Below are positions 50,041 to 60,742 of a stretch of 64,000 nt of DNA, piece by piece. The position numbers were made by a program, and so were the translations under genes. The DNA comes from Adiantum capillus-veneris (Eukaryota > Streptophyta > Polypodiopsida > Polypodiales > Pteridaceae), in NCBI GenBank assembly GCA_014529385.2, contig CM043958.1, forward strand, positions 83,013,525 through 83,077,524, written 5' to 3'. Every line of letters starts with the position of its first letter. Positions within the stretch are counted from its first letter, which is position 1. The notes beneath the pieces are model-generated. The model was not told where the DNA came from. It searched no databases and was given only the letters and a program-made list of their open reading frames with translations.

Positions 50041-51532
50041 TGTCACCAGCGTGTGACTACTATCTATCCTGTGACTACTATCTATCCTTTTTGTTGATTT
50101 CTTTCTTATTATTTATTTACTTTCACTTTTTGGAAACACCCCTCGAGAAATCTAACTGCCCTGCATTGCATAGCTAGTGTGGAACTGTCCAGAGGGAGTC
50201 CAGGCCTGAGGGCAAGAGAGCGCTAAGGTTGGACAAGGACTATGGTTAGCCAAAGTGGGGTCATTGACTAGCCAAAGTGGAATCCTTTGCTATAGAGGCT
50301 ACATGTCAGTTGTGGATGTGGCCGCAGTGTACAAAGAGGGTCGGATGACCTAGAAAGATACAATGGCAGCATCTCCTAAAATTTAGGGAAGTGCTATTTT
50401 GGGACCTAAAAATGTGTTGGCGTCATTACCTCCGGAATGACAAGGGGAACATTTTCTTACTCTGCCGTGAAGTCAACTGGGCAACCGGTTGGGAGATTTT
50501 TAGGCGGCAACCCCGAAATGGGAAAATGCTTGTAAATGTGCCAAGTGGCACCTTCTGGTGCACTTTCCTCATGCAACAAGAAGTGGCACTGAATTTGAAG
50601 GAGGGGGAGAGCCCCATTTTCAGATTTTGTCACAGGTTAAGAGCTATGGAGTGCTTGCTTTCCCTCTTATGCACAGTGCGGTGCCAGGAGTGATGCCCTG
50701 CATGCTACGCACTGCCCTCTCTCCCCTTTGGCAGTATGTTATGCCCCTCTAGTGGGCTCTTTATTTGACCAATGTACAGTTGTGTGGGTTCATGCGCGAT
50801 TGCCGATTCAAGAGCCTCTTGCACAGGTACTGGATTAGCTAGCGGCTAATCCCCCGCAGGTACAGGTGATTCAGAGAGGTTTCACGCTCGAAATCTCGTC
50901 CGATTCAAAGGGCAAGTAGCCCTACAGGTGCGGGAGCTCGAGGACTTGCTACGGATGCGACTGGCACGCGAAACGGAGCCCGAAACAGTAAATTACAGCC
51001 TGCTGTGTATTTTTGCAGGTTTAGGGTTTTGGTCCTAAACGGACCCTAATACCCCCAGGAGGTTCGGGGACGCAAGGGGACCGATGTACAGGTGATCTGG
51101 CGCATTTTCGGGGCTGAAAACAGAGAATTCAGCGTGCTGCAGATTCTCGCCAGGTTTTGCGAAGTGCCCGTATGCGTCGGGAAAGTCTTTTAATGTGTGG
51201 GAATACTGACGTGAAGGGTTCTAGTACAGTTCTGCTGTTGAAATCAAGCCAGAACAGTCAAAATTCAGCCAAGGTTGTGCGAGGCAGCTTGGAAAGAACC
51301 ACAGCGTTTATTCCCTCTTTTAAACAATAAAGAAATACAGAAAGGGGCGCCTAAGTTAGGGGCCAATCTGGTGTCGGTCTTCTCATACAGGTGCATTCTA
51401 GCATCTGTATCCCATTCCCCTCTCTTGTGTCATTATAGCGCAGGTAGAATAGATGACTAATAATGGGTGAAAGCTAAATCAAGGTTTGAAGTAAAGTCTA
51501 CCGCCCTTTTTGGATTGAACAGGCCGGTTTCA
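50041..51532 (+). repeat. Gypsy-3 5' LTR (left end inferred)
   Basis: The right end is placed at CA 51531-51532 because a PBS starts at 51533. The left end is placed at TGTCACC (50041), directly after the antisense RT fragment. No second copy is in the window to confirm it. An AATAAA lies at about 51327. Confidence 0.5.
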
Positions 51533-51551
51533 TGGTTCCATCGACGGGATT
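51533..51551 (+). promoter_or_regulatory. Gypsy-3 primer-binding site (tRNA-Glu type)
   Basis: TGGTTCCATCGACGGGATT matches the complement of the 3' end of plant tRNA-Glu (TGGTTCCGTCGCCGGGA) with two differences. Confidence 0.62.
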
Positions 51552-51639
51552 AAATCACTTTTTCCCATAGAAGTGAGCCTTGGTCAGGTTGGGCTTGAAG
51601 ACACAGGGGATCATGGACTAGACACAGGGAATTGCAATT

Positions 51640-53811
51640 ATGGCTGACAGACCAGATGATGTGACTGAAGAGGTTTCCTCTTCACAGGGTCAAAAGACAC
51701 ATGAAGTGGGTGAGTCCTCAAGACCACCACAGACGGATGATGATATATTCAGGACCCAATTGGCTACTGCTGTGGCTATGTTCACACAAGTAATGCAGAA
51801 CCCGAGGTTTTTAGCCTTTCTGCAACCTCCTGTTCCGTCTCAGCAAGTTGGGTCATTGGATGATATTCAAAAGCCTGTTAAGGCTCGAGCACAGGTGATT
51901 CATACTGCACAGTCAATGGAAACACTTGTACACTTAACGGAGGACATACAGTCTCCACAACCTGTGCCTAAGGTGCAAGAACAGGTGGCTGAGATGCCAG
52001 TCTTTCAAGCTGTACCAGTTCAGCCCGCCACCTTTCAGCAACCTATAGCTGGTTCTAATGGACAGGGAAGCAACCTACAGGCTATGCAACAGGTCTTCCC
52101 ACCACCTTCAATACACCTTGGCTATTTTGGAGGTGGATCGGTATTCCAGAGCATGGCTGGTCATGCACTTGGAAATCAGTTGTACACGCCAGGAACAGTG
52201 TTCAGGGGTGCTCAAACGATGATGCCTAACCCCATGTACAGTGTCATGGGTATGCAACCAGGGTTTCAGAGCACTCAGGGCCAATTTAGGATGCCACAGA
52301 CAAATTTTGGTATGGCTGGAATTACAAATCAGCAGCCAAATATGGCATTTCCAGGTCAAGTTAATAGTGGCCAAGGAACACAGATGAACCCTAATAGTGT
52401 TTCCATGTTTCAGTCACTTCCATATGACAATTTAACGCCGCTGGAGAGGCCAACTCCGTACAAAGAAGGTGGCAAAGGTGTGTCTTTCACGACCTTTACA
52501 GGGTTTGATGACAGGAAGAAGGCTCTCTCATTCCTCCAGCAGTTTGATAAGGCCTATGCAGGGGGAAACTTTACAGAGGCTTCAAAGGTCCGCAAGGCAG
52601 CCACTTTCTTGACAGGGAATGCGGGACAATGGTGGACAACTTTATTGCTTCAAGGGCAAGCTCTGTCCGCATGGATTTACTTCAAGCAGATTTTTGCAGC
52701 AGCATGGTTATCTGATGACTTTGAAGCAGATGTCATGACAGAATGGCACCAGCTTAATGCTGCCACTTGCAGAAATCTGGATGATTACAATCGGAAAGCT
52801 CTACTTCCAATAACTTCCTATAGGTTTGTGCCATTGACAGAACAGATTGAAAAATACTGTTGTGGCCTACCTAAAGGATTGAGAAAGTACTATACGAAGA
52901 CAAAAGTCACTACTTTGACGCAGCTCATCGAGGTAGCAAACACTGGCAATGGTTTGCTCAAGGGATAAGATTGTGAATTTAACACTGGCGTCAAGGCAAG
53001 ATCAGGCAAGAAAAATTCAGCCAAGAAGCACGTTCCCAATGAGGCTCCTGAAGGGACTCAGGAGTCAACCAACGCAGGGAAAGATAAAGCTACGGTTGAA
53101 TCAGAAAAGGGACCAGCCAAGAAATGGAAAAGACGTTTTCCTCGCAAGTCAGAAGAGCAAAAGGTCTTGAGGACAGAGAACAAATGCTTTATATGTGAGC
53201 AGCCTGGCCACATTGCTTACAATTGTCCTACAAAGGAAAGGCCAGCTGATTCTGATGACAAGGAAGACAAGAAAGGAAAGAAGCCCATGGCTGGTCTAGT
53301 GCCAGATATGGTGGGCGACAAGCCAAATTCAGATGCAAGTGAGCTTTGCAGAGCATGGGGAAAGGTCAAGGATCAAACAGTGCTTATCTTCTTTGACCTA
53401 GGGGCCAAAGCCAACTTTATTTCCCTAGAATTGGCTTCGAAGTTGGGAATCAGACCTGAAGAGATGGGGTATATAGCAGAGGCAGGTTTGGCATGTCCTG
53501 GCCATACAGAGGGTGTGACACCCATCATTGGAAAGTTGCGCCTACATATCCAGTTCTATGTAGATGTTGAAGAATTTTACATCATGCCACTGGACGGATG
53601 TGATGTGTTGTTAGGTATTCCTTGGTTATTTCGTGTACAGGGAATCATGGATGCCTACAACAAAAAGATCACTGTACAGAGCAGGGGAAAGACTCACATT
53701 CTGGATGTAAAGCTTAAAGGGGAGTCTATTCCCACTGTATCAACTTCTGCTATTACTTCTGTAATGAAAAAGCATCTTTCTGCGTACTTGGTTTTTGCAC
53801 GTGAAGTGTGA
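51640..53811 (+). pseudogene. Gypsy-3 gag and protease
   Basis: Starts at ATG 51640 (M-A-D-R-P-D-D-V-T). A Gln/Pro/Met-rich N-terminal half (to residue about 280) precedes a gag capsid (F-T-G-F-D-D-R-K-K-A-L-S-F, G-Q-W-W-T-T-L-L, W-L-S-D-D-F-E). A TAA at 52966-52968 is the only stop before a basic linker and zinc knuckle C-F-I-C-E-Q-P-G-H-I-A-Y-N-C (about 53188). The protease-like part has F-F-D-L-G-A-K-A-N-F-I-S, with D-L-G where D-S/T-G is expected, and D-V-L-L-G-I-P-W. TGA at 53809. The frame is otherwise unbroken from 51640. Confidence 0.88.
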
Positions 53812-54215
53812 GATTGTGATGAATCAAATTTATCTGTGCTAGATAAAGAAAGGTCAATGTTTTTACAACAGTATAGTGACTGTTTTTCCGATTCATTACC
53901 GTCTCAATTACCGCCAGAGAGACCCGAGGACCGTGCGATAGATTTGGTGCCAGGCAGTAGCCCACCAAATAAGCCTCCGTACAGGGTTAGTGCGGCTCAA
54001 CAGAAAGAGATAATGAGCCAAGTACAGGAGCTGTTAGAAAAGGGGCTGATTCAGCCCAGTTCATCTCCATTCTGTTCTCCAATGTTGTTGGTGCAGAAAA
54101 AGGATGGCTCATGGTGTATGTGCATCGACTACCGCGCATTGAACAAGAATACCATCAAGAATAGGTTCCCTATACCTAGAATTGATGATATTATGGACAA
54201 ATTAGAAGGAGCAGC
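53812..54215 (+). pseudogene. Gypsy-3 RT, 5' half (before the Gypsy-4a insertion)
   Basis: In frame with the protease after the [48 protein letters not shown] and F-P-I-P-R-I-D-D. It is interrupted after L-E-G-A at 54215, and the reading frame after that belongs to the Gypsy-4a LTR. Confidence 0.88.
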
Positions 54216-54777
54216 TGTAACAGACTTGGACACTCCAAGTCAAGAATCAACCACGACAGCACCAAATAACCACTTCAAAACAATTCACAGATCACAATAG
54301 ATTTGCACTGGCCCGGCGGAGTTCCGTGCCTAGAGATATTGGCCCCAAAGACTGGCGCCCCTTTCGGTATTTCTTTTTGTATTAATCAATCATCAAAGTA
54401 CAAGAGAGCGGTTAGGGTTTCACTCTCAGACTCTGCGTCCAGATGCCCTGAGAAGTGAGGCCCTCACCACTAATTTAAAGGTTACAAGGGATGCCCAAAA
54501 GCAAAGCCCCAAAAGCTTTTAAAATCAAAAGCATTAGTTCTCTCTCTCTCTCTTAGAGAGTCTTTTCTCTTTTTTTTATATAAAAAAAAGCAAAAGCAAA
54601 ATTCGCGTCGCTCATCATTTTCCAAATTTTTTTTTTAAAAAAAAATAAAAAATAATAATTCGCCTCCGCGATTTCCGGAATTTAGGGTTTCTGGCAAAAA
54701 TTAGGGTTTGCAGGAATTTTAGGGTTTCTGGCAGAAATTAGGGTTTCTGCTGTCCGCCACGTCATCACTTTGTGACA
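54216..54777 (-). repeat. Gypsy-4a 3' LTR
   Basis: 562 bp, TGTAACAGACTTGG to TTTGTGACA on the plus strand. On the element's sense strand, U3 starts with a TGACGTGG bZIP-type motif and four AAACCCTAA telo-box words at about 17-20-bp spacing (54682-54746). Pure A/T runs surround a TATATAAAA motif near 54577. Confidence 0.93.
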
Positions 54778-55383
54778 TACCCCCCTCTTGAAAGCATTGT
54801 AATCGACCGCGATTACGCCTGCAAAACCGACAAAAGCCATAAACCGTCTTCGCAGACACTGACTGTTAGTACCTACGTACTAGGAACGCACATCTAGCAC
54901 ATGTACAAAATCGACAGTCACATCACACGACATCACAGGACATCACCAGACATCACAGGACATCACATGACATTCAACATTCATTCGGATCTTAGACCAT
55001 GATTTATCGGCAATGTAGCTAGCAATCACATCTAGGTCCAATCGGGACCTCATAGATGTCCGATTGACTAACCCCTATTGCAACCATGTCTATTCGAGAT
55101 CAATCAGACCAAAATGCTGCAGTCATTTCGGCTATCAGTTCCTGCACTCACAAGAAGTCAAGAACAAATCAGTATCATAATCAGGAATTCCATTTCATAA
55201 AGTCATCCAGCAGAATACTGTCAGCTCTCAGTATCCCTGAAGCTCAAAGAGACATCAGTGACTTCAGTATCAAAATCAAGGCATCTGTTGACAAAGGAGC
55301 GGAGTAACTCCCCTCTTGTGCATCCCACTGTACCAGATCTTCGGCCAAGCTGAGTTTCTGGGTTCCGTTTGGAGTAGACTATG
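54778..55383 (-). other. Gypsy-4a 3' noncoding region
   Basis: Contains the PPT (minus TCAAGAGGGGGGTA, 54779-54792) and a short tandem repeat of ACATCAC(A/C)GG-like units at about 54922-54972. A 73-codon plus-strand ORF here is on the wrong strand and is not called. Confidence 0.75.
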
Positions 55384-55683
55384 CTAAGCCAAAACATCGA
55401 GGTAAAGTTTCACAATCCGAGGAGTATCTGCTAGGTCCTCCTCCTCCATCCACTTCGCATCAAATGCAGGAAAGTTCTTGAACTTAACCAAGAACCGCCT
55501 TCGGACTTTACCTTTCTTCGTATCATTACGTGCCAAAATCTGTTCAGGAACAAGGATCTCCTCGTTTTCTTCCACTTTGGGTTGCTCATCAGGCTCCCCA
55601 TCATAAGGCACATCACCCTTAACAGGGTTCAAGAGACTCACATGCAATGCATTGTGAATCCTACAAGTATCTGGCAGTTTCAA
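55384..55683 (-). CDS. Gypsy-4a integrase tail and chromodomain
   Basis: A 99-codon frame: H-N-A-L-H-V-S-L-L-N-P-V (the G-P-Y/F-like integrase end), an acidic linker, then a chromodomain with V-P-E-Q-I-L-A-R, F-L-V-K-F-K-N-F-P and A-K-W-M-E-E-E-D-L. The chromodomain directs integration to particular chromatin in chromoviruses. It is out of phase with the upstream integrase because of decay. Confidence 0.85.
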   Translation of the reverse strand: MKLPDTCRIHNALHVSLLNPVKGDVPYDGEPDEQPKVEENEEILVPEQILARNDTKKGKVRRRFLVKFKNFPAFDAKWMEEEDLADTPRIVKLYLDVLA

Positions 55684-55952
55684 TCGGAAGGAGACATCAT
55701 TTATCTTGTCAGTAATCTGGAAAGGTCCGTAGTATCACATACTAAGCTTTGGAAAAAGCCTCTCCTTTCCCTGTTTCTTTCTTAGGCGTGCCTTCTCAAA
55801 AGTAAGAGCACCCAATCATCCTCCTTCAGTTTCCAGTCGCGACGATGGCGATCCGCTGCCTTTTTCTGTCGTTCTTGAGACTCCTGCAAAGTCTCGCGAA
55901 CCTTGGCAAAAGCCGTATCCAAATCTCGCGAATATTCATCCGCTTCAAATTT

Positions 55953-56820
55953 CTAATCTTTCGTACTTAGGAAGGATGGAACCTTCGCAGCAGTTTCAAC
56001 AATCTCACATGGCGTCTTCCCCGTCGAAGAGTGTATCGTGTTATTGTAGGCAAATTCCACCAAAGGTAAGTTCTTTTCCCATTGAGTCTTCTGATCCGAG
56101 ATACAAGACTTCAATAAATCTAAAATCACTGAATTGGCAATCTCAAATTGCCCGTCAGTCTGCAAGTGGAACGATGACGAGAACTGCAACTGCGTGCCAA
56201 TGTTCTCCCAAATTGCTTTCCAAAAGAAACTCATAAATCTGGGGTCTCTGTCGAAGACAATCGTCTCAGACGTGCCATGTAATCGGAAAATCATCGTGAT
56301 CATTCTGTGTTCTCGGGAGATCAAAAATGAAATCCATTGCAATACTTTCCCAGGGGTGGGTGGGTATGGGTAAAGGCTGTAACAATCCTTGTGCCTTATG
56401 CCTGTCAAACTTGACCTTCTGGCATACTGAGCAACTGCGCACAAACTCTTCGATATCCTTCTTCAGTCTCTGCCAAAACAAATTTCTCTCTACCCCTTTC
56501 ATGGTGGTAGCAATGCCGTGGTGACCCGTAAAAGGTGGACAGTGGCAATCAGTCATAACCTTTTCCCTCAACGGCTGTGTAACGCACAACATAGTCTTTT
56601 TCATCAAGTAGCCTTCCCGAAGGGAGTATCCCGCTATTGTCTCCCCATCCCGTATCCGTGTGAAAATATCTGCAAAATCTGTATCTATGGCATACTGATC
56701 GACCATATCCTCGAAGCTCCTATGATGTATCGCGGAAAAAGCCAGAACCAACGGTTTCCGAGACAAAGCATCTGCCACCACATTCTTCTGTCCGTGCACA
56801 TGGACAATCTGGAAGTGGAA
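55953..56820 (-). pseudogene. Gypsy-4a end of RNase H and integrase, deleted and frameshifted
   Basis: 56799-56266: V-V-A-D-A-L-S-R-K-P, then the integrase zinc region (H-H-G-I-A, C-S-V-C-Q-K-V-K), M-D-F-I-F-D-L-P. About 35-40 residues of the core are missing, and the frame then shifts (about 56290-55953: F-D-R-D-P-R-F-M-S, H-L-Q-T-D-G-Q, E-F-A-Y-N-N). Compare the fuller Gypsy-3 copy at 62230-62300. Confidence 0.85.
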
Positions 56821-58041
56821 CTATGACAAGATGTTCACCCACCGCATCTGTTTTTCCGAAAGCTGCTTCTGTGACAAGAAGTAGCGCAAACTCTGATGGT
56901 CTGTAAAGACAGTAAAATCCGCTCCGAGTAGGTAATGCCGCCACTGAGTAAGAGCATGGATAACCGCCAAAAGCTCTTTCTCATAGATCTGTGCTGTCAT
57001 CTCCGGCCTAGAGAACAAACGGCTCTCGTAAGCTATGACATGGCCTTCTTGCATCAAGACCGCACCCAGACTACGACCACAAGCATCACAAAATACTTCA
57101 AATGACTTCTGCAAGTCCGGCAAAGTGAAAATAGGTCCCGTAGTCAATTTCTCTTTCAACGTCTGAAAGGTAGTCACCTCTGTGGGTCCCCACGAAAAAG
57201 GTACTCCTTTCTGTGTCAAGGTATGCAAAGGGGAAGCAACCTCTGCAAACTTTCGTATGAACTGCCTGTAGTACGAACACAGTCCCAAGAAGCTTCTAGC
57301 TTCATGGACATTCCTCAAATCGGGCCAATCACGGATAGTCTCTATCTTGGGCGGGTTCATTTGCACTCCTGCTGTTGACACAATGTGTCCCAAGAAATGT
57401 ATCTTTGGTAGGAAAAATTCACTTTTCGTAGCATTAATCACTAATGTGTGATCTCGTAATGCCTGAAAGACTTGAAGCAGATGATCTCTGTGTTCTGCCT
57501 CATTCTTGGAGAAAACAATGATGTCGTCAAAGAAAGTGCCAACAAATAGCCTGTACTCTCGAAAAATCCTATCCATCATCCGGTTAAATGTCGTAGGAGC
57601 ATTGGTTAAGCCAAAAGGCATCACCAAAAACTCAAATAACCCAAAAGTCGTCCGAAAAGCTGTCTTGTAGACATCTCCTGGCGCTATCCTGATCTGATGA
57701 TATCCACTCTTCAAGTCAATCCTACTAAAGCACGAGGATCCCTGTAACCTGTCGAGTATATCATCGATCCTAGGAATCGGAAATCTGTTCTTGATGGTGA
57801 TTTCGTTGAGAGTGCTATAATCAATGCATATTCTCCAAGATCCGTCTTTCTTCAAAACCAACAACACTGGAGAGCAATACGGTGAAGTACTAAGCTGGAC
57901 AAGACCCTTTTCCAAGAGGTCTTTCACTGAGTTCATAATCTTTTCATTCTGTACTCGGCTCACACGATAAGGTGGCCGATTCGGTGGCGTGCTTCCAGAT
58001 ATCAGATCAATGGTATGATCTTGAGGCCCTCTCAAAAGCAA
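56821..58041 (-). CDS. Gypsy-4a reverse transcriptase and RNase H
   Basis: 406 open codons. RT: R-P-P-Y-R-V-S, S-P-V-L-L-V-L-K-K-D-G-S-W, F-S-R-I-D-L-K-S-G-Y-H-Q-I, P-F-G-L-T-N-A-P-T-T-F, catalytic F-F-D-D-I-I-V-F-S. Connection: S-Y-Y-R-Q-F-I. RNase H: F-C-D-A-C-G-R-S-L-G, Y-E-K-E-L-L-A-V, F-T-D-H-Q-S-L-R-Y. It copies element RNA to DNA in the cytoplasmic particle. This is the best-preserved part of the copy; the start is defined by the previous stop, not a true ATG. Confidence 0.93.
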   Translation of the reverse strand: MLLRGPQDHTIDLISGSTPPNRPPYRVSRVQNEKIMNSVKDLLEKGLVQLSTSPYCSPVLLVLKKDGSWRICIDYSTLNEITIKNRFPIPRIDDILDRLQGSSCFSRIDLKSGYHQIRIAPGDVYKTAFRTTFGLFEFLVMPFGLTNAPTTFNRMMDRIFREYRLFVGTFFDDIIVFSKNEAEHRDHLLQVFQALRDHTLVINATKSEFFLPKIHFLGHIVSTAGVQMNPPKIETIRDWPDLRNVHEARSFLGLCSYYRQFIRKFAEVASPLHTLTQKGVPFSWGPTEVTTFQTLKEKLTTGPIFTLPDLQKSFEVFCDACGRSLGAVLMQEGHVIAYESRLFSRPEMTAQIYEKELLAVIHALTQWRHYLLGADFTVFTDHQSLRYFLSQKQLSEKQMRWVNILS

Positions 58042-58551
58042 TCGGCATGAGCGTGGAGAAAAAAAATCTTGGCGTTCTTTTCTTCAGGTCAAAACATATT
58101 CAACCTTTATCCATCGTTCAGTTCTCCCAAAAGAATGAGTAAGAAAACTGAAGTTCATCAAGTACAATCTCTAAGCCCTTCATTTATCAAAGTCGCTTTC
58201 TCGGCCCGGTAGTCAACCACGGCGTAGTTCTTGTGGTACCAAGGGATCCCGAGTAGAACGTCACTCACGTGCCCTGAACACCCCTGTCATTGCAAACGAA
58301 GTTTGCCAATGCTCGGTGTAATGGCAACATCCCATCCGGGTGCCAGTCGAACTACCTCCGCCTGTGGCGTCAGTCTGTCGGGCGCAGTTCCAAATCGAGC
58401 CGCCAATTCCAAGTGAAAAGAAGTTGGCCTTGGCTCCTTCAAAAGAGCTTCCTGATCCTTCACTTTGCCCCAAAAAAAAACGGCAAAGTTTGTACTTTCA
58501 TTCATTTGATTCGGTGCAAGTCCCACGCCATGTGGTACCAGTTCTGCTTTT
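58042..58551 (-). pseudogene. Gypsy-4a protease remnant
   Basis: Minus-strand frame 58742-58287 contains W-G-K-V-K-D-Q-E-A-L-L-K and then P-T-S-F-H-L-E-L-A-A-R-F-G. Compared with Gypsy-3 (W-G-K-V-K-D-Q-T-V-L-I-F-F-D-L-G-A-K-A), the active-site segment is deleted or replaced. Further stops follow before RT. Confidence 0.65.
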
Positions 58552-60119
58552 CTATCTGCCTTTTCTGCCACATTCCTCAGCTGCTCTCGAACTCTCAGAC
58601 GTGTCGTCGTCTTTATCATTCTGTTCTTTCTGTGCCTTATCAGGGCACTTCGCGGAAATATGTCCATGTTCCCCGCATCCAAAGCACTTCCCCTCTCTGA
58701 TGAAGCGAGCTCTCTCCTCAGGAGTAAGCTTGGGTCGTGCATCCTTTTTTTTCTCTGGGTTGCTCTTTTTCATTCTACTTTCATTCCCAGAAGTCTGTTC
58801 GGCTCGTTGTGTCATGGCCTCATCTGTAGGGTAGGTCAGACTACCAGAGTGAATGGCAAAGCCCCGCTTCGCATGACTCATCAACTCCTGAATAGAAGCC
58901 GACTTCTGTTCCAAGCAGTGATCTCGGATCTCTGTAGGTAGACCCAAGGTAAACCGCTCAATCTGTTCTCTGAACGAGATCTTCTTGAATGAAGAGGCGG
59001 GTAGAAAAGAGCTCCAGAATCTTTCACAATAAGAATTCACTGTATCGCTCTTGGTCATCCGGAGATGGTTCCAAGCAGCTCGTATGTCTCGCTCAAACTC
59101 TTGAGTCAACCAAGAAGAAATAAAAAGCCTCTTGAATTTCAGCCATGTAATTGGCACAGTCTTGCTTAATAGAAGCGTGGACCACCAAGTACGAGCATTC
59201 CCCTTAAAGTAAGAGGCAGCTCTCCGAATCTTGGAGTGCTCTGAATAGCGTCCTCCCGCGAAAGCGATGTCAAAGTGCTGTATAAAAGACAAAGCCTTCG
59301 AAGCATCTGAGTATCCTGAAAAGTATCAAACTTGATCGAGTGGCCACCTTCCTTAAACTCTCGGACTTTCTTGCTTTTATCTTCGAGAAAGTCATATTGG
59401 TTGGCTTTGTAAAAATTCTTCTTGTTCGCATAAAACTTTCCGTCATCGGAACCTGAGCTGTCGGTAGACGAGTCCTCAGTAGAACTGTCAGTCTCTGGGC
59501 GAGATTTAGCCTTCTTTGCCTTTCTCTTGCCCTTTCCAAAGCGTTGCTTCTTGCTTCGCTTTTTACCTTTTCTGTCTTCTTCGCTCGAATCCGAGGAGCT
59601 AGAAGAACTGTCAGAAGAAGAAGAAGAAGAACTGGATAGGTCTTCAAACTTGACGCGCTTCTTCAATTTCTTTGCCTTGTCAAATGTCGATCGACGACCC
59701 AAATATCCCGGGAAGTCAGTGCCTTTCTTCTGCTTTTTGCCGTGCTTTTTGGCTTTCTTTTGCGTGTCAAAAAGCTGAGCAATCCGTGCATCAACCACGT
59801 TCTCCAGTTCCTTCTCCGTATATTTCTTGGAGGCAGAAGGTTTCTTGAGAGCGGGTTTCGGGAGTGGTGTTGTGGTTCTCTGCCACTCCATCTGTACCTC
59901 TTCCAAAGAGGTCTGGTTCATATATTTTGCCATCTTCGGGTCCTTGGCAAAATTGAGCATCATCATTGTTGCATCGCTGATCAACTGGCGACGCTCTATC
60001 TCTCGCCGCTCCGCCTAAGTAGGCCAAGGCGGGCCATCCTCTCTGCCTGAATCTTCGTTGTGATCCCAGCCCGCATCTCCAGATGCAGAGGGAGTCGACT
60101 GATCATTGCCTGAAGCCAT
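58552..60119 (-). pseudogene. Gypsy-4a gag
   Basis: Starts at ATG 60119 (M-A-S-G-N-D-Q-S-T), 60 bp from the PBS. A TAG at about 60015 interrupts after 34 codons. The frame continues (59984 and on) through a Lys-rich stretch, runs of Ser with Asp, and K-G-K-K-R-S-K-K. A frameshift at about 59280-59300 leads to the capsid (I-Q-H-F-D-I-A-F-A-G-G, A-R-T-W-W-S-T-L-L, W-L-T-Q-E-F-E) and zinc knuckle C-F-G-C-G-E-H-G-H-I-S-A-K-C. The capsid is clearly related to Gypsy-3; the Ser/Lys-rich N terminus is not. Confidence 0.9.
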
Positions 60120-60178
60120 AGGTGCCGCGGAAAAAAAAATTCGGAGATCGGATTTCCCGTAGAAGAGAAATCGGCCGT

Positions 60179-60190
60179 GCTCTGATACCA
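60179..60190 (-). promoter_or_regulatory. Gypsy-4a primer-binding site (initiator tRNA-Met)
   Basis: Minus strand TGGTATCAGAGC, one base inside the 5' LTR. Confidence 0.92.
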
Positions 60191-60191
60191 C

Positions 60192-60737
60192 TGTAACAGA
60201 CTTGGACACTCCATGTCAAGAATCAACCGCGACAGCTCCAAATAACCACTTCAAAACAATCACAGATCACAATAGATTTGCACTGGCCCGGCGGAGTTCC
60301 GTGCCTAGAGATATTGGCCCCAAAGACTGGCGCCCCTTTCGGTATTTCTTTTTGTATTAATCCATCATCAAAGTACAAGAGAGCGGTTAGGGTTTCACTC
60401 TCAGACTCTGCGTCCAGATGCCCTGAGAAGTGAGACCCTCACCACTAATTTAAAGGTTACAAGGGATGCCCAAAAGCAGAGCCCCAAAAGCTTTTAAAAT
60501 CAAAAGCATTAGTTCTCTCTCTCTCTTAGAAAGTCTTTTCTCTTTTTTTTATATAAAAAAAAGCAAAAGCAAAATTCGCGTCGCTCATCATTTTCCATTT
60601 TTTTTTTTTTAATAATAATTCGCCTCCGCGATTTCCGAAATTTAGGGTTTCTGGCAAAAATTAGGGTTTGCAGGAATTTTAGGGTTTCTGGCAGAAATTA
60701 GGATTTCTGCTGTCCGCCACGTCATCACTTTGTGACA
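60192..60737 (-). repeat. Gypsy-4a 5' LTR
   Basis: 546 bp, pairs with 54216-54777. The telo-box cluster is at about 60650-60710 (one word changed to TTAGGATTT). Confidence 0.93.
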
Positions 60738-60742
60738 GCAGC

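Larger units (their letters stand above)
54216..60737 (-). mobile_element. Gypsy-4a: complete but defective chromovirus
   Basis: 6522 bp, LTRs 54216-54777 and 60192-60737, duplication GCAGC. Minus-strand order: LTR, initiator-Met PBS (60179-60190), a 59-bp leader, gag (from ATG 60119), protease remnant, RT-RNase H (58041-56821), integrase with an internal deletion, chromodomain (about 55560-55430), 3' noncoding, PPT (about 54779-54792), LTR. About a dozen LTR substitutions plus poly-A/T length changes were counted (about 98% identity). Gag has a stop and a frameshift, the protease active site is lost, and the integrase is frameshifted. Confidence 0.94.

Noticed and set aside
54670-54750. Interstitial telomere repeat
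   Set aside because: TTAGGGTTT words are spaced by unique sequence and occur at the same place in all Gypsy-4 LTRs; they are LTR motifs.
54880-54975. CRISPR-like array
   Set aside because: The ACATCACAGG repeats are about 10 bp, contiguous and without spacers: a small tandem repeat in a retrotransposon 3' region.
55086-55307. 73-codon plus-strand ORF, repeated at 63562-63783
   Set aside because: It recurs only because both Gypsy-4 copies share this noncoding DNA; it is antisense to the element and has no domain.
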